From positions 1 through 64,000 of the forward strand of contig CATYZI010000010.1 of the NCBI GenBank assembly GCA_958415625.1: a stretch of DNA of 64,000 nt, in the 5' to 3' direction. Numbering within the stretch: position 1 is the stretch's first letter; each line of letters starts with the position of its first letter. Positions 1 through 8,902 of the stretch are shown piece by piece. The position numbers and the translations under genes are program-made. Source of the stretch: an uncultured Collinsella sp. (GTDB lineage: Bacteria > Actinomycetota > Coriobacteriia > Coriobacteriales > Coriobacteriaceae). The notes under the pieces were generated by a model that was not told the origin of the DNA, did not search any database, and was given only the letters and a program-made list of their open reading frames with translations.

Positions 1-179
1 CCTCAGCCCCGGAGACCCTCCCTGCCGTCACATTGTTCGAACCGCTGTTGTTGCTCGCCGCTTCGCGGCTCGGCGGCCCCGTTCTCCGCGGCGGGGTTTG
101 TCTAAGGATCTTGCTGAAGCTCCGCCTTTGGCTCAAATGGAAACGGGGGACGCATCTGCATCCCCCGTTTTTGTTGCGG
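1..179. other. Window edge, no supported gene
   Basis: No reading frame here looks like a convincing gene. One frame on the + strand is open across the stretch, but it runs straight through a terminator hairpin, so I treat it as chance. The stretch may hold the 3' untranslated end of a + strand gene that lies before the window. Confidence 0.4.
142..173 (+). terminator. Rho-independent terminator
   Basis: A 9-bp perfect stem (AACGGGGGA with TCCCCCGTT) and a 10-base loop are followed by a T-rich run on the + strand. It probably ends transcription of a + strand gene located before the window. It also lies just beyond the stop of the leftward phosphoesterase gene. Confidence 0.7.
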
Positions 180-647
180 TTAGTCCAAGTCAATAAATTT
201 AGTGCTTAGAATCTTGCCGTCTTTTACTAGCATTCTGGCCATGGTGGGGCCTCGGGTGCCTCTGGGGTAGCTGGCGCTGCCCGGGTTGAGGACTAGGCAG
301 CGGCCCACTTGGGCTTCTTTGGTTACGTGGGTGTGGCCGTTGATGGCTACGTCTACGGATCCCACCGGAAGGTCTTCGCGGTAGTGGGCTACGGCGAATT
401 TGAGGCCTTCGTAGGTAAAGAGCGCAAGACGGTCTACGTCGGGGCCGTAGTCGCGGTAGTAATCGTTGTTGCCCAATACGGCCCGCACGGGGGCGATGGT
501 GCATAGGTGCTCATAGTCCATCTCTGACGTAAGGTCGCCGGCGTGGATGATCAGGTCTGCGCCCTCAAGCTCATCCAAGAGCGCAGGCGATAAATAGCCG
601 TGGGTGTCCGAGATGATGTCGATGCGCTTGGCGCTTGCGCTGTTCAT
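180..647 (-). CDS. YfcE-type metallophosphoesterase
   Basis: A 155-residue cytoplasmic phosphodiesterase of the YfcE/MJ0936 family, which uses two metal ions to hydrolyse phosphodiesters; the physiological substrate is unknown. The metal-binding motifs are all visible in order: SDTHG near the N-terminus, HAGDLT, GNND, and NGHTH near the C-terminus, followed by NPGS. The chosen ATG has a GGAAGGGAT ribosome site just upstream; a longer open frame exists but lacks one. The length is normal for the family. It stands alone between two terminators. Confidence 0.85.
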   Translation of the reverse strand: MNSASAKRIDIISDTHGYLSPALLDELEGADLIIHAGDLTSEMDYEHLCTIAPVRAVLGNNDYYRDYGPDVDRLALFTYEGLKFAVAHYREDLPVGSVDVAINGHTHVTKEAQVGRCLVLNPGSASYPRGTRGPTMARMLVKDGKILSTKFIDLD

Positions 648-687
648 GGGATCCCTTCCGCAAAAAAACGATTCGGCAGATACATAC

Positions 688-738
688 AAAAAAGGCCCCA
701 CGGCCCCGCAGACGATGGGTCTACAGGGCTGCGGGGCC
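688..738 (-). terminator. Terminator after LytTR regulator
   Basis: On the - strand, a GC-rich stem (GGCCCCGCAG pairing with CTGCGGGGCC) is followed by GTGGGGCC and then a T6 run. It sits just downstream of the response-regulator stop and so ends the glycosyltransferase, sensor kinase and regulator operon. Confidence 0.75.
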
Positions 739-744
739 AGTGTG

Positions 745-1461
745 CTAGAGACTCAGAGCCTTCTTGAGCGGCACGACGCGGCGGCGCGAAACCGGCACGC
801 GTTCGTCGACGCCCGTAATGCCCAGCTGGATGGCGCCCGAGGGCACCGTCTCAACGTCCGTGACGCACGCCAGGTTGACGATATAGCGGCGGTGAACACG
901 GAAGAAGCCAAAGTCGCAAAGCTTGGCCTCAAACTGCGCCAGCGAGGTCGTCGACAAAAAGCGATCATCGACGGTATAGATACAGGAGTAATCGTCCTTG
1001 GCCATGATAAAGCGAATGTCATCCACGGGAATGAGCACCTTGCGGCCGCCCTTTTCCACCGGAATGCGCTCGATGGTCACCTTGCTGTCCGTGACCGGCT
1101 TGGCGCGCTGCATGACCTTCTCGATCGCGCGGTCCAAACGAGCTTCCTCGACAGGCTTCATCAGATAATCGACGGCATCCACGTCGAATGCCTCGACCGC
1201 ATGGTCGCTATACGCAGTCACAAACACGATCGCCGGCGGATTTTTAAGCTTATGCAGCGCCTCGGCAAGTTGCAGGCCCGAGGCACCGGGCATCGAGATA
1301 TCGAGAAACACGACATCCACGCGACTTTCCATAAGCATCTCGATGGCGGAGCGAACGCTCGACGCCTCCGTGATCGTGCCGATCTTGCCCGTTTGCTCGA
1401 GCAAGAAGCGAAGCTCCGAGCGAGCCGGCGCCTCATCATCCACAATCATCGCACGCAGCAT
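745..1461 (-). CDS. LytTR-family response regulator
   Basis: A 238-residue two-component response regulator. An N-terminal receiver domain (about residues 1-120) has the acidic pair VDDE, the phospho-acceptor Asp in VFLDISMPG, a conserved Thr/Ser region (FVTAYS) and the KPVE lysine. The C-terminal half (about 135-235) is a LytTR DNA-binding domain with IRFIMAKDDYS and FRVHRRYIVNL. It is the partner of the sensor kinase just upstream in the same operon. The ATG is preferred over an upstream TTG. The DNA targets cannot be seen, but systems of this class often control cell-envelope genes. Confidence 0.9.
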   Translation of the reverse strand: MLRAMIVDDEAPARSELRFLLEQTGKIGTITEASSVRSAIEMLMESRVDVVFLDISMPGASGLQLAEALHKLKNPPAIVFVTAYSDHAVEAFDVDAVDYLMKPVEEARLDRAIEKVMQRAKPVTDSKVTIERIPVEKGGRKVLIPVDDIRFIMAKDDYSCIYTVDDRFLSTTSLAQFEAKLCDFGFFRVHRRYIVNLACVTDVETVPSGAIQLGITGVDERVPVSRRRVVPLKKALSL

Positions 1462-1533
1462 AGGGATAAAACCTTTCGTCAACTAACTACGCCGGGCATC
1501 CGTCGCATGACGTTGAGCCCGTAGCCTTTTATT

Positions 1534-2877
1534 TTACTCTTGAATGTCAAAGATGCTCTCTGACAAATCAAGATGAAGAAGCACTTTGGTGCCCTTGCCC
1601 GGCGCCGATTCGACACGTGTATAGGAGTGTGGCCCGTAAAAGCGATGGATGCGTTCCGAAATATTGTGCATGGCCACACCGGCGCCGCCACCCTGGGGAG
1701 AGCTGGCGTCGGGACGGGCGGAGCGCTCGTCAAACAGTCTGGCGGCGGTACCCTCATCCATGCCCACGCCATTATCGGCCACGGCAATCAAGATTGCATC
1801 CTCGCCGTCTTGGTGAACGGTCACGTCGATCCTCAGGGCGCCGTCATCGCCCATACCATGACGCACGGCGTTCTCGACAATCGGCTGGATCACGAACGCC
1901 GGCACCAGCGTATCTTCCACGTCCTCGGACACATCGAACGTCGCAAGCACACGGTCCTCGCCAAAGCGGGCCTTCTCAAAGGTAAGGTAGCGCTTGGTCT
2001 GTGCGACCTCGCGCGAGACCGGAATAAGCGATCCCGAGTTGTCGAGCGTAGCACGATAGAACGATGAGAACTCACGAAGCAGTTCGCGGGCCCGCAGCGG
2101 GTCGGTGCGCGTAAACGATGCAATGGTGTTCAGCGTGTTGAACAGGAAATGCGGGTTAATCTGCGCCTGCAGCGCACGCACCTCGGCGCGCGCCGTGAGC
2201 TCCTTTTGCACCTCGAGCTCGTGGATGGCGAGCTGCGTGGACAAGATCTCGGCAAAGCCCGAGGCAAGCGCGTACTGGGTACGGTCGACGGCACGCGGGG
2301 TCTTGTAGTAGAACTTGAGCGTGCCGACGGTACGATCTCCCACCTTGATAGGGGCGATAATGCCGGCGGGGACTTGGTTGTGCGAGCCGTCCGAGCCTAC
2401 GACATCCACCATACGGTTGAACGACTGCACGATACCGTGCTCGATGACGTAGCGTGTGGCAAGCGTGTGAATGGGAGAATCGGGCAGCAGCTTTTCCTCA
2501 AACTCGCCCGCGCAGGCAAGCACGTTGTCCTCGTCGGTGATGGCCACCGTCATGGCGCGTGTCTCGGGCAAAATGCGCTGGCACACCAAACGCGCCGATT
2601 CCTGTGTCAAACCGCCCTTAATGTCCTCGAGCATGGCCGAGGCCACCGAGAGCGTCTCCTCGGTGTACTGGGAGCGCACAGAATCGGGATTGAGCGTCAA
2701 AAAGATAAAGATGCACAGAAAGATGCACAGCAGCGCGCAGGCAATCACCGTGGCGATCGGCTCGATACCGGTCACCAGGGCAAAAATAAAGTACACCAGC
2801 ACGCAAATGGCGCAGGCAACGGCAATGATGCGAAAGATTGATATTGAACTATCGCGCTGGGCGCGGCGGTCGATCAT
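1534..2877 (-). CDS. LytS-type sensor histidine kinase
   Basis: A 447-residue membrane sensor kinase. Two N-terminal transmembrane helices (about residues 14-66) are followed by a GAF-like sensory region and a His_kinase domain whose phospho-acceptor motif is HFLFNTLNT (about residue 244), then an HATPase_c domain with the N-box VENAVRHG and the G-box DNGVGMD. It phosphorylates the LytTR regulator encoded directly downstream. Its ATG overlaps the upstream glycosyltransferase stop by four bases (ATGA), so the two are translationally coupled; GGAGGGGG is the ribosome site. The input signal is unknown. Confidence 0.88.
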   Translation of the reverse strand: MIDRRAQRDSSISIFRIIAVACAICVLVYFIFALVTGIEPIATVIACALLCIFLCIFIFLTLNPDSVRSQYTEETLSVASAMLEDIKGGLTQESARLVCQRILPETRAMTVAITDEDNVLACAGEFEEKLLPDSPIHTLATRYVIEHGIVQSFNRMVDVVGSDGSHNQVPAGIIAPIKVGDRTVGTLKFYYKTPRAVDRTQYALASGFAEILSTQLAIHELEVQKELTARAEVRALQAQINPHFLFNTLNTIASFTRTDPLRARELLREFSSFYRATLDNSGSLIPVSREVAQTKRYLTFEKARFGEDRVLATFDVSEDVEDTLVPAFVIQPIVENAVRHGMGDDGALRIDVTVHQDGEDAILIAVADNGVGMDEGTAARLFDERSARPDASSPQGGGAGVAMHNISERIHRFYGPHSYTRVESAPGKGTKVLLHLDLSESIFDIQE

Positions 2878-4061
2878 TCGGCCCCCTCCAGGATACTGAT
2901 CAGTTGTGCGTCACGCCAAAGCCCGTCCATGATCTTGGGCCAAAAGCTCTGGAAACGCAGGTAGCTTGCAGCGTTTTGGCGTGCATAGGCCTTTGCCTCG
3001 TCGATACCATGGCGCCAGATGCGCAGGTAGCCCTCATGCTCGCGGGTAAACACGCTGCGGACCATAGCGGTCTTGCGCACGCGGTCGTCGAGCTCGCGCG
3101 AAATCCACGGGCCCGGGTAGGGCATGAGCGATGCCGCCGTAACGGGAATGAGCTCCTTTTGATGCGCGGCGAATGTCAACTTGGCCCGTTCGTAGTACCA
3201 ACGGTATACATCCTGCATAAAGCGCGGTGAGCGCTTTTCGGACTCCGGGGGCAGATGGCGCACGGTCCACTCGTTATCGAACCACACGTCGTAGCCAAAC
3301 ATGCGCATGTTAAAGAGGTAATCCAAGTCCTCGCCGCGGGTGATAAACGGGTCAAAGGCCACACGCGTAAAGGCGCGGGCGTGCAGGGCCATCAGGCCGC
3401 CGCACACGTAGTTGGAGCGCGAGATGCGGGTGCCCGAGAGCGCCTTTTTCATCCAACGGTTGAACTCGATGCGCTTGGTCCACCAACGATGGCAGATGCC
3501 CACCTTGTCCGTGGGAGCCAGCGGCGAGCCGTCGCGATCGTAGAAATAGCCGCTCTTGACCAAGATAGGCAAGCCCTGACGCGTCTGCTGCCCCAACGCA
3601 TAGGTCGCGCGCTTCATAAAGTCGGCGTCGATGACAGTCTCATCGTCATCCAAAAAGATAACCGCGTCATGCCCCAGCACCGCAGCGCAGGCCAGCCCCA
3701 TGTTGCGGATGGCACCGTAGCCTCGCAGGCTCACGCACTCGCCCGAACCCTTGGGCGCGATCTGAGCAACCCGGTCTGCGATGCGCGAGGCCTGGGTGTT
3801 GGTGACAACGGTGACCTTGAGCGTGGGATGCGCGTCGACAATCTCGTGCACGCGCAGCGACACATCGGCTGTGGCAGAAACGGGACAGACCACCAAAAGG
3901 ATGATGCGCGGGATGTCGCGCACCTGCTCAAGCGAGGCCAGGCAGCGGTCGAGTTCGGGATTGTCGGCGTTGAGTCGTGTCGAATGGTCATAGGTGCCAG
4001 GGGCGTTTGCGCGAGCGTCATCGCCCGCCCAATACGTTGGAATCACGACCGTGGCGTTCAT
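2874..4061 (-). CDS. Family 2-like glycosyltransferase
   Basis: A 395-residue GT-A-fold glycosyltransferase. It starts with the typical beta strand ATVVIPTYW; the nucleotide-sugar and metal-binding acidic motif is VIFLDDDET at about residue 135, and RNMG just before it fits the family. A later CGGLMALHARAF and GEDLDYLFNMRMF correspond to the acceptor-site ED motif. No membrane helix is obvious, so it is probably cytoplasmic or peripheral. It is the first gene of an operon with the LytS/LytTR pair, overlapping the kinase start by four bases. A role in surface polysaccharide synthesis is inference; donor and acceptor cannot be read from the sequence. Confidence 0.75.
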   Translation of the reverse strand: MNATVVIPTYWAGDDARANAPGTYDHSTRLNADNPELDRCLASLEQVRDIPRIILLVVCPVSATADVSLRVHEIVDAHPTLKVTVVTNTQASRIADRVAQIAPKGSGECVSLRGYGAIRNMGLACAAVLGHDAVIFLDDDETVIDADFMKRATYALGQQTRQGLPILVKSGYFYDRDGSPLAPTDKVGICHRWWTKRIEFNRWMKKALSGTRISRSNYVCGGLMALHARAFTRVAFDPFITRGEDLDYLFNMRMFGYDVWFDNEWTVRHLPPESEKRSPRFMQDVYRWYYERAKLTFAAHQKELIPVTAASLMPYPGPWISRELDDRVRKTAMVRSVFTREHEGYLRIWRHGIDEAKAYARQNAASYLRFQSFWPKIMDGLWRDAQLISILEGAE

Positions 4062-4082
4062 GCCTTACCCTCCCTGCAACAC

Positions 4083-4117
4083 AAAAACGGGACGCCGCCA
4101 AACACAGGCGACGCCCC
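4083..4117 (-). terminator. Terminator-like hairpin after MFS gene
   Basis: On the - strand an imperfect GC-rich hairpin (GGGGCGTCGCC with GGCGGCGTCCC) is followed by GTTTTTGT. It lies between the MFS gene and the glycosyltransferase, so it either ends the MFS transcript or acts as an attenuator of the next operon. Confidence 0.55.
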
Positions 4118-4232
4118 GCGACCTAGCTGACTCCATCATACCCACTTGGGCTAATCATTGTTCGAAAGTCAGAATGTTTATTGCGGATAACCCCAAAAGA
4201 GTATCGCGGCGGACGCAATTACCGGCAAGTTC

Positions 4233-5492
4233 CTATGCGGCCTGCTCTGCCGTCTGAGACATGCGGGACAGACGGACCAGCAGCACAAAGCCCACCACCA
4301 GCAGCACGCCGATAGACAGGACGCCCAGCGACGGGTTGCCGGTCAGCGAGGTGACGACCGACACCAGGAAGGTGCCCATAACGCTTGCATAACGACCAAA
4401 GATATCAAAGAAGCCGTAGTACTCGTTGGACTTTTCCTTGGGGATGATGCGACCGAAGTAGCTGCGGCTGAGCGCCTGCACGCCACCCTGGAACAGGCCG
4501 ACCAAAATGGCGAGTACCCAAAACTCGAAAGCGGTCTTTAAGAAGAACGCGGCAAAGAGCACGATGCCCATATAGGCGGCGACGGCAACCATGATCATGT
4601 TGAGCGTGCCCACGCGACCGGCGAGCTTGCCGTAGATAATGGCGGACGGGAAGGCCACGAACTGCGTGACGAGCAGAGCCAGCACCAGTTGGGTCGAGTC
4701 GATGCCCAAAGCCGATCCATAGCTGGTTGCCATGGAAATGACCGTGTGCACGCCGTCGATGTAGAAGAAGAATGCGATCATGTAGACCAGCACGGTCTTG
4801 TTGTGGGCGATCTCGCGCATGGTGTGTCCAACCTCGGAGAACACGCCGCCCACGATGTGGCCGATGGTGTCCTCGGGACCACGCTCGCGACCGTACTTTT
4901 GCTTATAGGTGCGAATAAGCGGCAGGGTAAAGATGAGCCACCAGGCACCGGTGATGATAAACGACAGGCGCGTGGCGAGCATGGTGGGAATGCCCAAGGC
5001 CGGACCACCCATAATGAGAGCCAGGCAGACGATGAAGGGCACGGTCGAGCCGATGTAGCCCCACGCATAGCCCGAGCTGGACACGGCATCCATGCGCTCG
5101 TCGGTGGTGATGTCGGGCAACATGGCGTCGTAGAACGTCATGGACGAGTTGAGGCCGATGGTGCACAGCACGTAGACGGTCAGAAACGCCATGGCAGACA
5201 TGGGGATGGCCTGTGCCAGGCAAAGAACCAGGCCCGTCAGGAAAAAGCCCATGAAGAACTTGATCTTATTGCCGGCGTAGTCGGCAAGTGCGCCCAGAAT
5301 GGGCATGAGCATGGCGATGACCAGCGAGGCAATCGTCTGCGCGTTGCCCCAAGCGACCACCAGGTCTGCCGAGGAAGCACCGGTATTGATGGCGTTAAAG
5401 TAGATGGGCACCACCGAGGTATTGAGCAGCACGAGGGCCGAATTGCCCACATCGTACATGACCCAGTTACGCTCGAGCTTGGTGTATTTCAT
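4233..5492 (-). CDS. MFS transporter, UMF1/Atg22-like
   Basis: A 419-residue integral membrane protein with about 12 hydrophobic helices. The N-terminal motif (RNWVMYDVGNSALVLL) and the layout, with an early D-G-N-S in helix 1 and a long central loop around residues 190-225, resemble the UMF1/Atg22 branch of the major facilitator superfamily. The substrate is unknown; related proteins include vacuolar amino-acid effluxers in fungi. It is a single-gene unit with its own ATG and a terminator-like hairpin downstream. Whether it imports or exports is not visible. Confidence 0.75.
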   Translation of the reverse strand: MKYTKLERNWVMYDVGNSALVLLNTSVVPIYFNAINTGASSADLVVAWGNAQTIASLVIAMLMPILGALADYAGNKIKFFMGFFLTGLVLCLAQAIPMSAMAFLTVYVLCTIGLNSSMTFYDAMLPDITTDERMDAVSSSGYAWGYIGSTVPFIVCLALIMGGPALGIPTMLATRLSFIITGAWWLIFTLPLIRTYKQKYGRERGPEDTIGHIVGGVFSEVGHTMREIAHNKTVLVYMIAFFFYIDGVHTVISMATSYGSALGIDSTQLVLALLVTQFVAFPSAIIYGKLAGRVGTLNMIMVAVAAYMGIVLFAAFFLKTAFEFWVLAILVGLFQGGVQALSRSYFGRIIPKEKSNEYYGFFDIFGRYASVMGTFLVSVVTSLTGNPSLGVLSIGVLLVVGFVLLVRLSRMSQTAEQAA

Positions 5493-5593
5493 GGACAGGG
5501 CCCCTTCGTATCCGCCCGATATGCAGTTAGTTCATCGTACCCCAATTGCACGGAGGCGCCGGTAAGGATTCGGCAAAGAGACAGGAGCGGACC

Positions 5594-6538
5594 CTACTCC
5601 TCGCGGTCGAACTCCTCGTCGGTGCCGAGCACGCGACCGCTGTAGTTGACGTGACTGGTCACGGCCTCCATGTCACCGGTCTCGATAAAGCGGGCAACCG
5701 TGCACTCGTAATCGACCAGCGCGCGATCAAAGACCTCGGGGAAACTCTCGTTCGAGACCTCATCGGTAAAGGGATTCTTCCATGTCAGATGGCCCAGGTT
5801 ACCGGTGCGCTCGGGCAGCTCCGTCGTCACGCGATGGGCAAGGCCGTCGAGCAGCGAGTAGTCGTGCACCAAGCCCTCAACCAGCGAGATCGTGCGCGTC
5901 TTTGCGGAGCCGGCCGGCTCAATCGCGCGGTAAAGTCGCTGCATGTTGGCAACGGCAGCACCGTACTCCCCCGCCGGAATGTCAATGCCGTACACGCGTC
6001 CGGCAACATAGCTCATCAGCACGCCGGCCACGCGATTGATGCGATCGGTGGTGACGATCTCGCCCGCCGGCGGGTAATCGTCGACCGTAGCGCCATCGCG
6101 CTTAAGCTGCAGCATCAGTACATCCAGGTCGCTCTCGATCACGGCATGAACCTGGCTGCTCGAATCCTCAAGCTCTGAATCGGACTCCACGATGCCAAAC
6201 TGCTGCTCATAGACAAAGGGATGGGCGTTGCGGTCGAGCACGTAATGAGACAGCAGGCCCAGCGCAAAGGCGCGACCCAAGCTGGCGTCGCGCGGCAGCA
6301 GATGCGACACGCCGTCGCGCAGGCACGCGAACTGGCGAGACATGCGCGAGCGATGCATGACCTGCGCCAGCAGCGTACAGTCGGAAACACGCGGTGTCAG
6401 AATGTGAAAGAAAAACGGGTCGGGGCCTTGGTTGCCCAAGATAAAGGCAATGCGCTCTTCATCGGACGTGATGACGCCCTGCGGAAGACGGTCGATGCTT
6501 TCCTCGCCAAACAGATGATGGGTGATAAGCGCGGGCAT
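5594..6538 (-). CDS. Zinc-dependent phospholipase C-like protein
   Basis: A 314-residue protein of the zinc-dependent phospholipase C family as seen in Coriobacteria and Clostridia. The visible signatures are MPALITHHLFGEE at the N-terminus, GNQGPDPFFF, and the histidine-rich HYVLDRNAHPFV around residue 95-105; these His and Asp residues would bind zinc. There is no signal peptide, unlike the secreted clostridial toxins, so the protein is probably intracellular and its substrate is unknown. The ATG with upstream GAAAGGATC is preferred over a start ten codons earlier. It is a single gene. Confidence 0.75.
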   Translation of the reverse strand: MPALITHHLFGEESIDRLPQGVITSDEERIAFILGNQGPDPFFFHILTPRVSDCTLLAQVMHRSRMSRQFACLRDGVSHLLPRDASLGRAFALGLLSHYVLDRNAHPFVYEQQFGIVESDSELEDSSSQVHAVIESDLDVLMLQLKRDGATVDDYPPAGEIVTTDRINRVAGVLMSYVAGRVYGIDIPAGEYGAAVANMQRLYRAIEPAGSAKTRTISLVEGLVHDYSLLDGLAHRVTTELPERTGNLGHLTWKNPFTDEVSNESFPEVFDRALVDYECTVARFIETGDMEAVTSHVNYSGRVLGTDEEFDREE

Positions 6539-6630
6539 AATGATCCTTTCGATTTCATTCGATGCCACCCATTATGCCCACCGCGCGCCCATGCCAAACC
6601 CGCGATGGTAAACGACGGCACGCAAGCCTC

Positions 6631-7365
6631 TTACGCAAGCCCCAGGTGCGACTTGACCTCGGCGGCACGACGACGGGACACCGGCACCGTCGAGCTCACG
6701 CGGTCGAGCCTGAGCTCCATCAACCCCGTGGAGCCAATCTCAACATTGTGCACGTCCTCCAAATTGACCAGATAGCTGCGATGAACGCGAATAAAGCCCT
6801 CGGAGCCCAAACGACGCTCGAGCGAAGAGATCGACTCATTGATCAGGTACGTTCCCTCGGCGCAAATGGCGTTGCAAAAATCGGCGCGCGCCTCAAAGTA
6901 GCAGACGTCTGCGGCGGGAATGAACACCTTTTTGCCCCCGCGGTCCACCGTCAGACGCAAAGGCTGGCGCGGAGCGTGGATAACACGGCGGGCACCCAAG
7001 GCTGCCTCGATCTTGTCGAGTGCCTTTGACAGACGTGCGTCCTCGACCGGCTTGACGATATAGTCGACCGCATCGAGGTTATATGCATCGGCGGCAAACT
7101 CGGCAAACGCCGTCACAAACACAACCACCGGCGGCGTCTTTAAGTTCTGCAGCGTCTCGGCAAGCTCAATTCCCGAGCGGCCGGGCATCGTGATGTCCAA
7201 AAACAACACGTCGGGCTTGCTCGAGAGAATCGACTCCACGGCCTCGGTGACATTGCCCGCCTCGGCAATATGCCCCACGCGCGCGTCCTTCTCCAATAGA
7301 TAGCGTAGCTCAGCCCTGATGGGAGGCTCGTCATCAACCACCAGGATGTTCCAGCCCTCGGACAT
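6631..7365 (-). CDS. LytTR-family response regulator (second system)
   Basis: A 244-residue regulator with an N-terminal receiver domain (VDDEPP, phospho-acceptor in LFLDITMPG, KPVED) and a C-terminal LytTR DNA-binding domain (VCYFEARADF, FIRVHRSYLVNL, VPVSRRRA). It closely resembles in design the regulator at 745-1461, but the sequences differ enough to be old paralogues. It is directly downstream of its cognate sensor kinase with a 33-base gap, so they form an operon. The start ATG (MSEGWNILVVDDE) is preceded by a purine-rich stretch (GAGAGGAAG). Confidence 0.9.
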   Translation of the reverse strand: MSEGWNILVVDDEPPIRAELRYLLEKDARVGHIAEAGNVTEAVESILSSKPDVLFLDITMPGRSGIELAETLQNLKTPPVVVFVTAFAEFAADAYNLDAVDYIVKPVEDARLSKALDKIEAALGARRVIHAPRQPLRLTVDRGGKKVFIPAADVCYFEARADFCNAICAEGTYLINESISSLERRLGSEGFIRVHRSYLVNLEDVHNVEIGSTGLMELRLDRVSSTVPVSRRRAAEVKSHLGLA

Positions 7366-7398
7366 GTGCGCTTCCTCTCTCCTCAATACACTCGCGTG

Positions 7399-8790
7399 CT
7401 ACGCCGTCAACGGCGCCGGCTCATGCGGTTCGCCGTTCAGCTCGACGATAACCTGCGTTCCCACGTCCTCCTGGGACTCCACGCGCATGCCGGAATCTTC
7501 TCCGTAAAAGAAATGGATGCGCTGAAGCACGTTGAAAAGCGCCAGGCCGCAACCTCGCTTGATGGAGCCGTCGGCGGTAATGCTCTCGGGCTCCTCTCGG
7601 CGATGTTGCTCAAACAGATGCGCGCAGACTTCTTCGCTCATACCGATGCCGTCATCTTCGACGATAATCTCCAAGCCGTCATCGGTCTCAAAAGCCCTAA
7701 CACGAATAGAAAGCGGCTCGGTCTCGCGCTGCGCATGCTTGATGCAGTTTTCGAGCAGCGGCTGCAAGATAAACGGCGGCACCAGGCTGTCGCGCACCTC
7801 AAAGTCGATGTCGACCGAAACGCGCAGACGGCCGTCGCCATACCGGGCCTGCATAAGATTGATATAACGAGTGCCCTGTTCCACCTCGTGCTCGAGCGTG
7901 GTGAGCGTATCGGAATCAGAAAGCGTCTGACGATAGTAATTGGAAAAGTCGATCAGCAGCGACCGCGCCTTATCGGGCTCGGTTCGAACGAGCGACACGA
8001 TGGTGCTGATGGTGTTAAACAGAAAATGAGGATCGACCTGCGATTGCAAGGCGCGCAGCTCCACGCGGGCCGTGAGCTCGTCCTGGCGCTCGAGCTCAAA
8101 GCTCGCAAGCTGCGTGGAAATGAGGTCGGCAAAGCCCGAGGCAAGCGCCGTCTGGCGCATATCGATGCTGCTCAGACGGGGATAATACAGCTCGAGCGTG
8201 CCCACGCAATGCCCGCGCACGGTAAGCGGTGCGACAATACCGGCGCGCAGGCGGGGAAAATAGCCACCCGTCTCGGTCGAGGCGTCGCGCGAAAACACGC
8301 TTTGCTCGCCGCTGTTGATCACGTTGAGCGTGGTCTTGAGCACCACCGGGGTGCCGGCGGGACACTTTGCCGAATCCTCGCCCCAGCTTGCCAACACCTG
8401 CTTGCCGTCGGTAAAGCAGATGGCAGAGGCGATAGTTTCGGACAGGATGATCTTAGAGGCGCCCAGGGCAGCTTCGGGCGTAAGGCCGCGCGACGTGTAG
8501 GCGAATATTTTTGAAGCGATGGCGAGCGTGCGGTCGGTTGCGCTCGATGTGAGATCGTCGGGAACGACAAAGACGTACGAGAAGAAGAAGCACAGCATGA
8601 CCAAGCCGGCAATGACGACAACGGCCGGAACGGGATTGGGATTATCGGTTAGATCCCAGATGAGCAGCAGGATAAGCAGCGGAACGACAATACCGAGCAA
8701 GATGGCTTGAACCACATGCTGAGCGGTACGAAAGACCTTGGTAGAGTTGTAGCTCTTGCCCAGAATCAGCCTATTGAGATCCACCGTCAT
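7399..8790 (-). CDS. LytS-type sensor histidine kinase (second system)
   Basis: A 463-residue membrane sensor kinase with two N-terminal transmembrane helices (about residues 25-75), a GAF-like middle region, the His_kinase motif HFLFNTISTIVS (about residue 265) and an HATPase_c domain (N-box LLENCIKH, G-box EDDGIGMS). It works with the LytTR regulator just downstream. The start ATG was chosen because AAGAAGGGG lies right before it; the longer upstream frame lacks a ribosome site. It differs from the first kinase in loop lengths and in the sensory region, so the two probably read different signals. Confidence 0.88.
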   Translation of the reverse strand: MTVDLNRLILGKSYNSTKVFRTAQHVVQAILLGIVVPLLILLLIWDLTDNPNPVPAVVVIAGLVMLCFFFSYVFVVPDDLTSSATDRTLAIASKIFAYTSRGLTPEAALGASKIILSETIASAICFTDGKQVLASWGEDSAKCPAGTPVVLKTTLNVINSGEQSVFSRDASTETGGYFPRLRAGIVAPLTVRGHCVGTLELYYPRLSSIDMRQTALASGFADLISTQLASFELERQDELTARVELRALQSQVDPHFLFNTISTIVSLVRTEPDKARSLLIDFSNYYRQTLSDSDTLTTLEHEVEQGTRYINLMQARYGDGRLRVSVDIDFEVRDSLVPPFILQPLLENCIKHAQRETEPLSIRVRAFETDDGLEIIVEDDGIGMSEEVCAHLFEQHRREEPESITADGSIKRGCGLALFNVLQRIHFFYGEDSGMRVESQEDVGTQVIVELNGEPHEPAPLTA

Positions 8791-8817
8791 CCCCTTCTTA
8801 CTGACGCACCCCATAGC

Positions 8818-8846
8818 AATAAAGAGGGCCGCAAGCGACCCTCTCC
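8818..8846 (-). terminator. Terminator after amidohydrolase
   Basis: On the - strand a stem of AGAGGGTCGC and GCGGCCCTCT is followed by TTTATT. It lies 57 bases past the amidohydrolase stop and ends the permease and amidohydrolase operon. Confidence 0.6.
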
Positions 8847-8902
8847 ATTGCATTATGCAATCAAATACTGTGTTTTACATCCAGCCATCGATGAACGGTA
8901 GC

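Noticed and set aside
1..141. C-terminal end of a gene entering from the left
   Set aside because: One frame starts plausibly but continues across the terminator hairpin and into the next gene's end, so coding cannot be supported.
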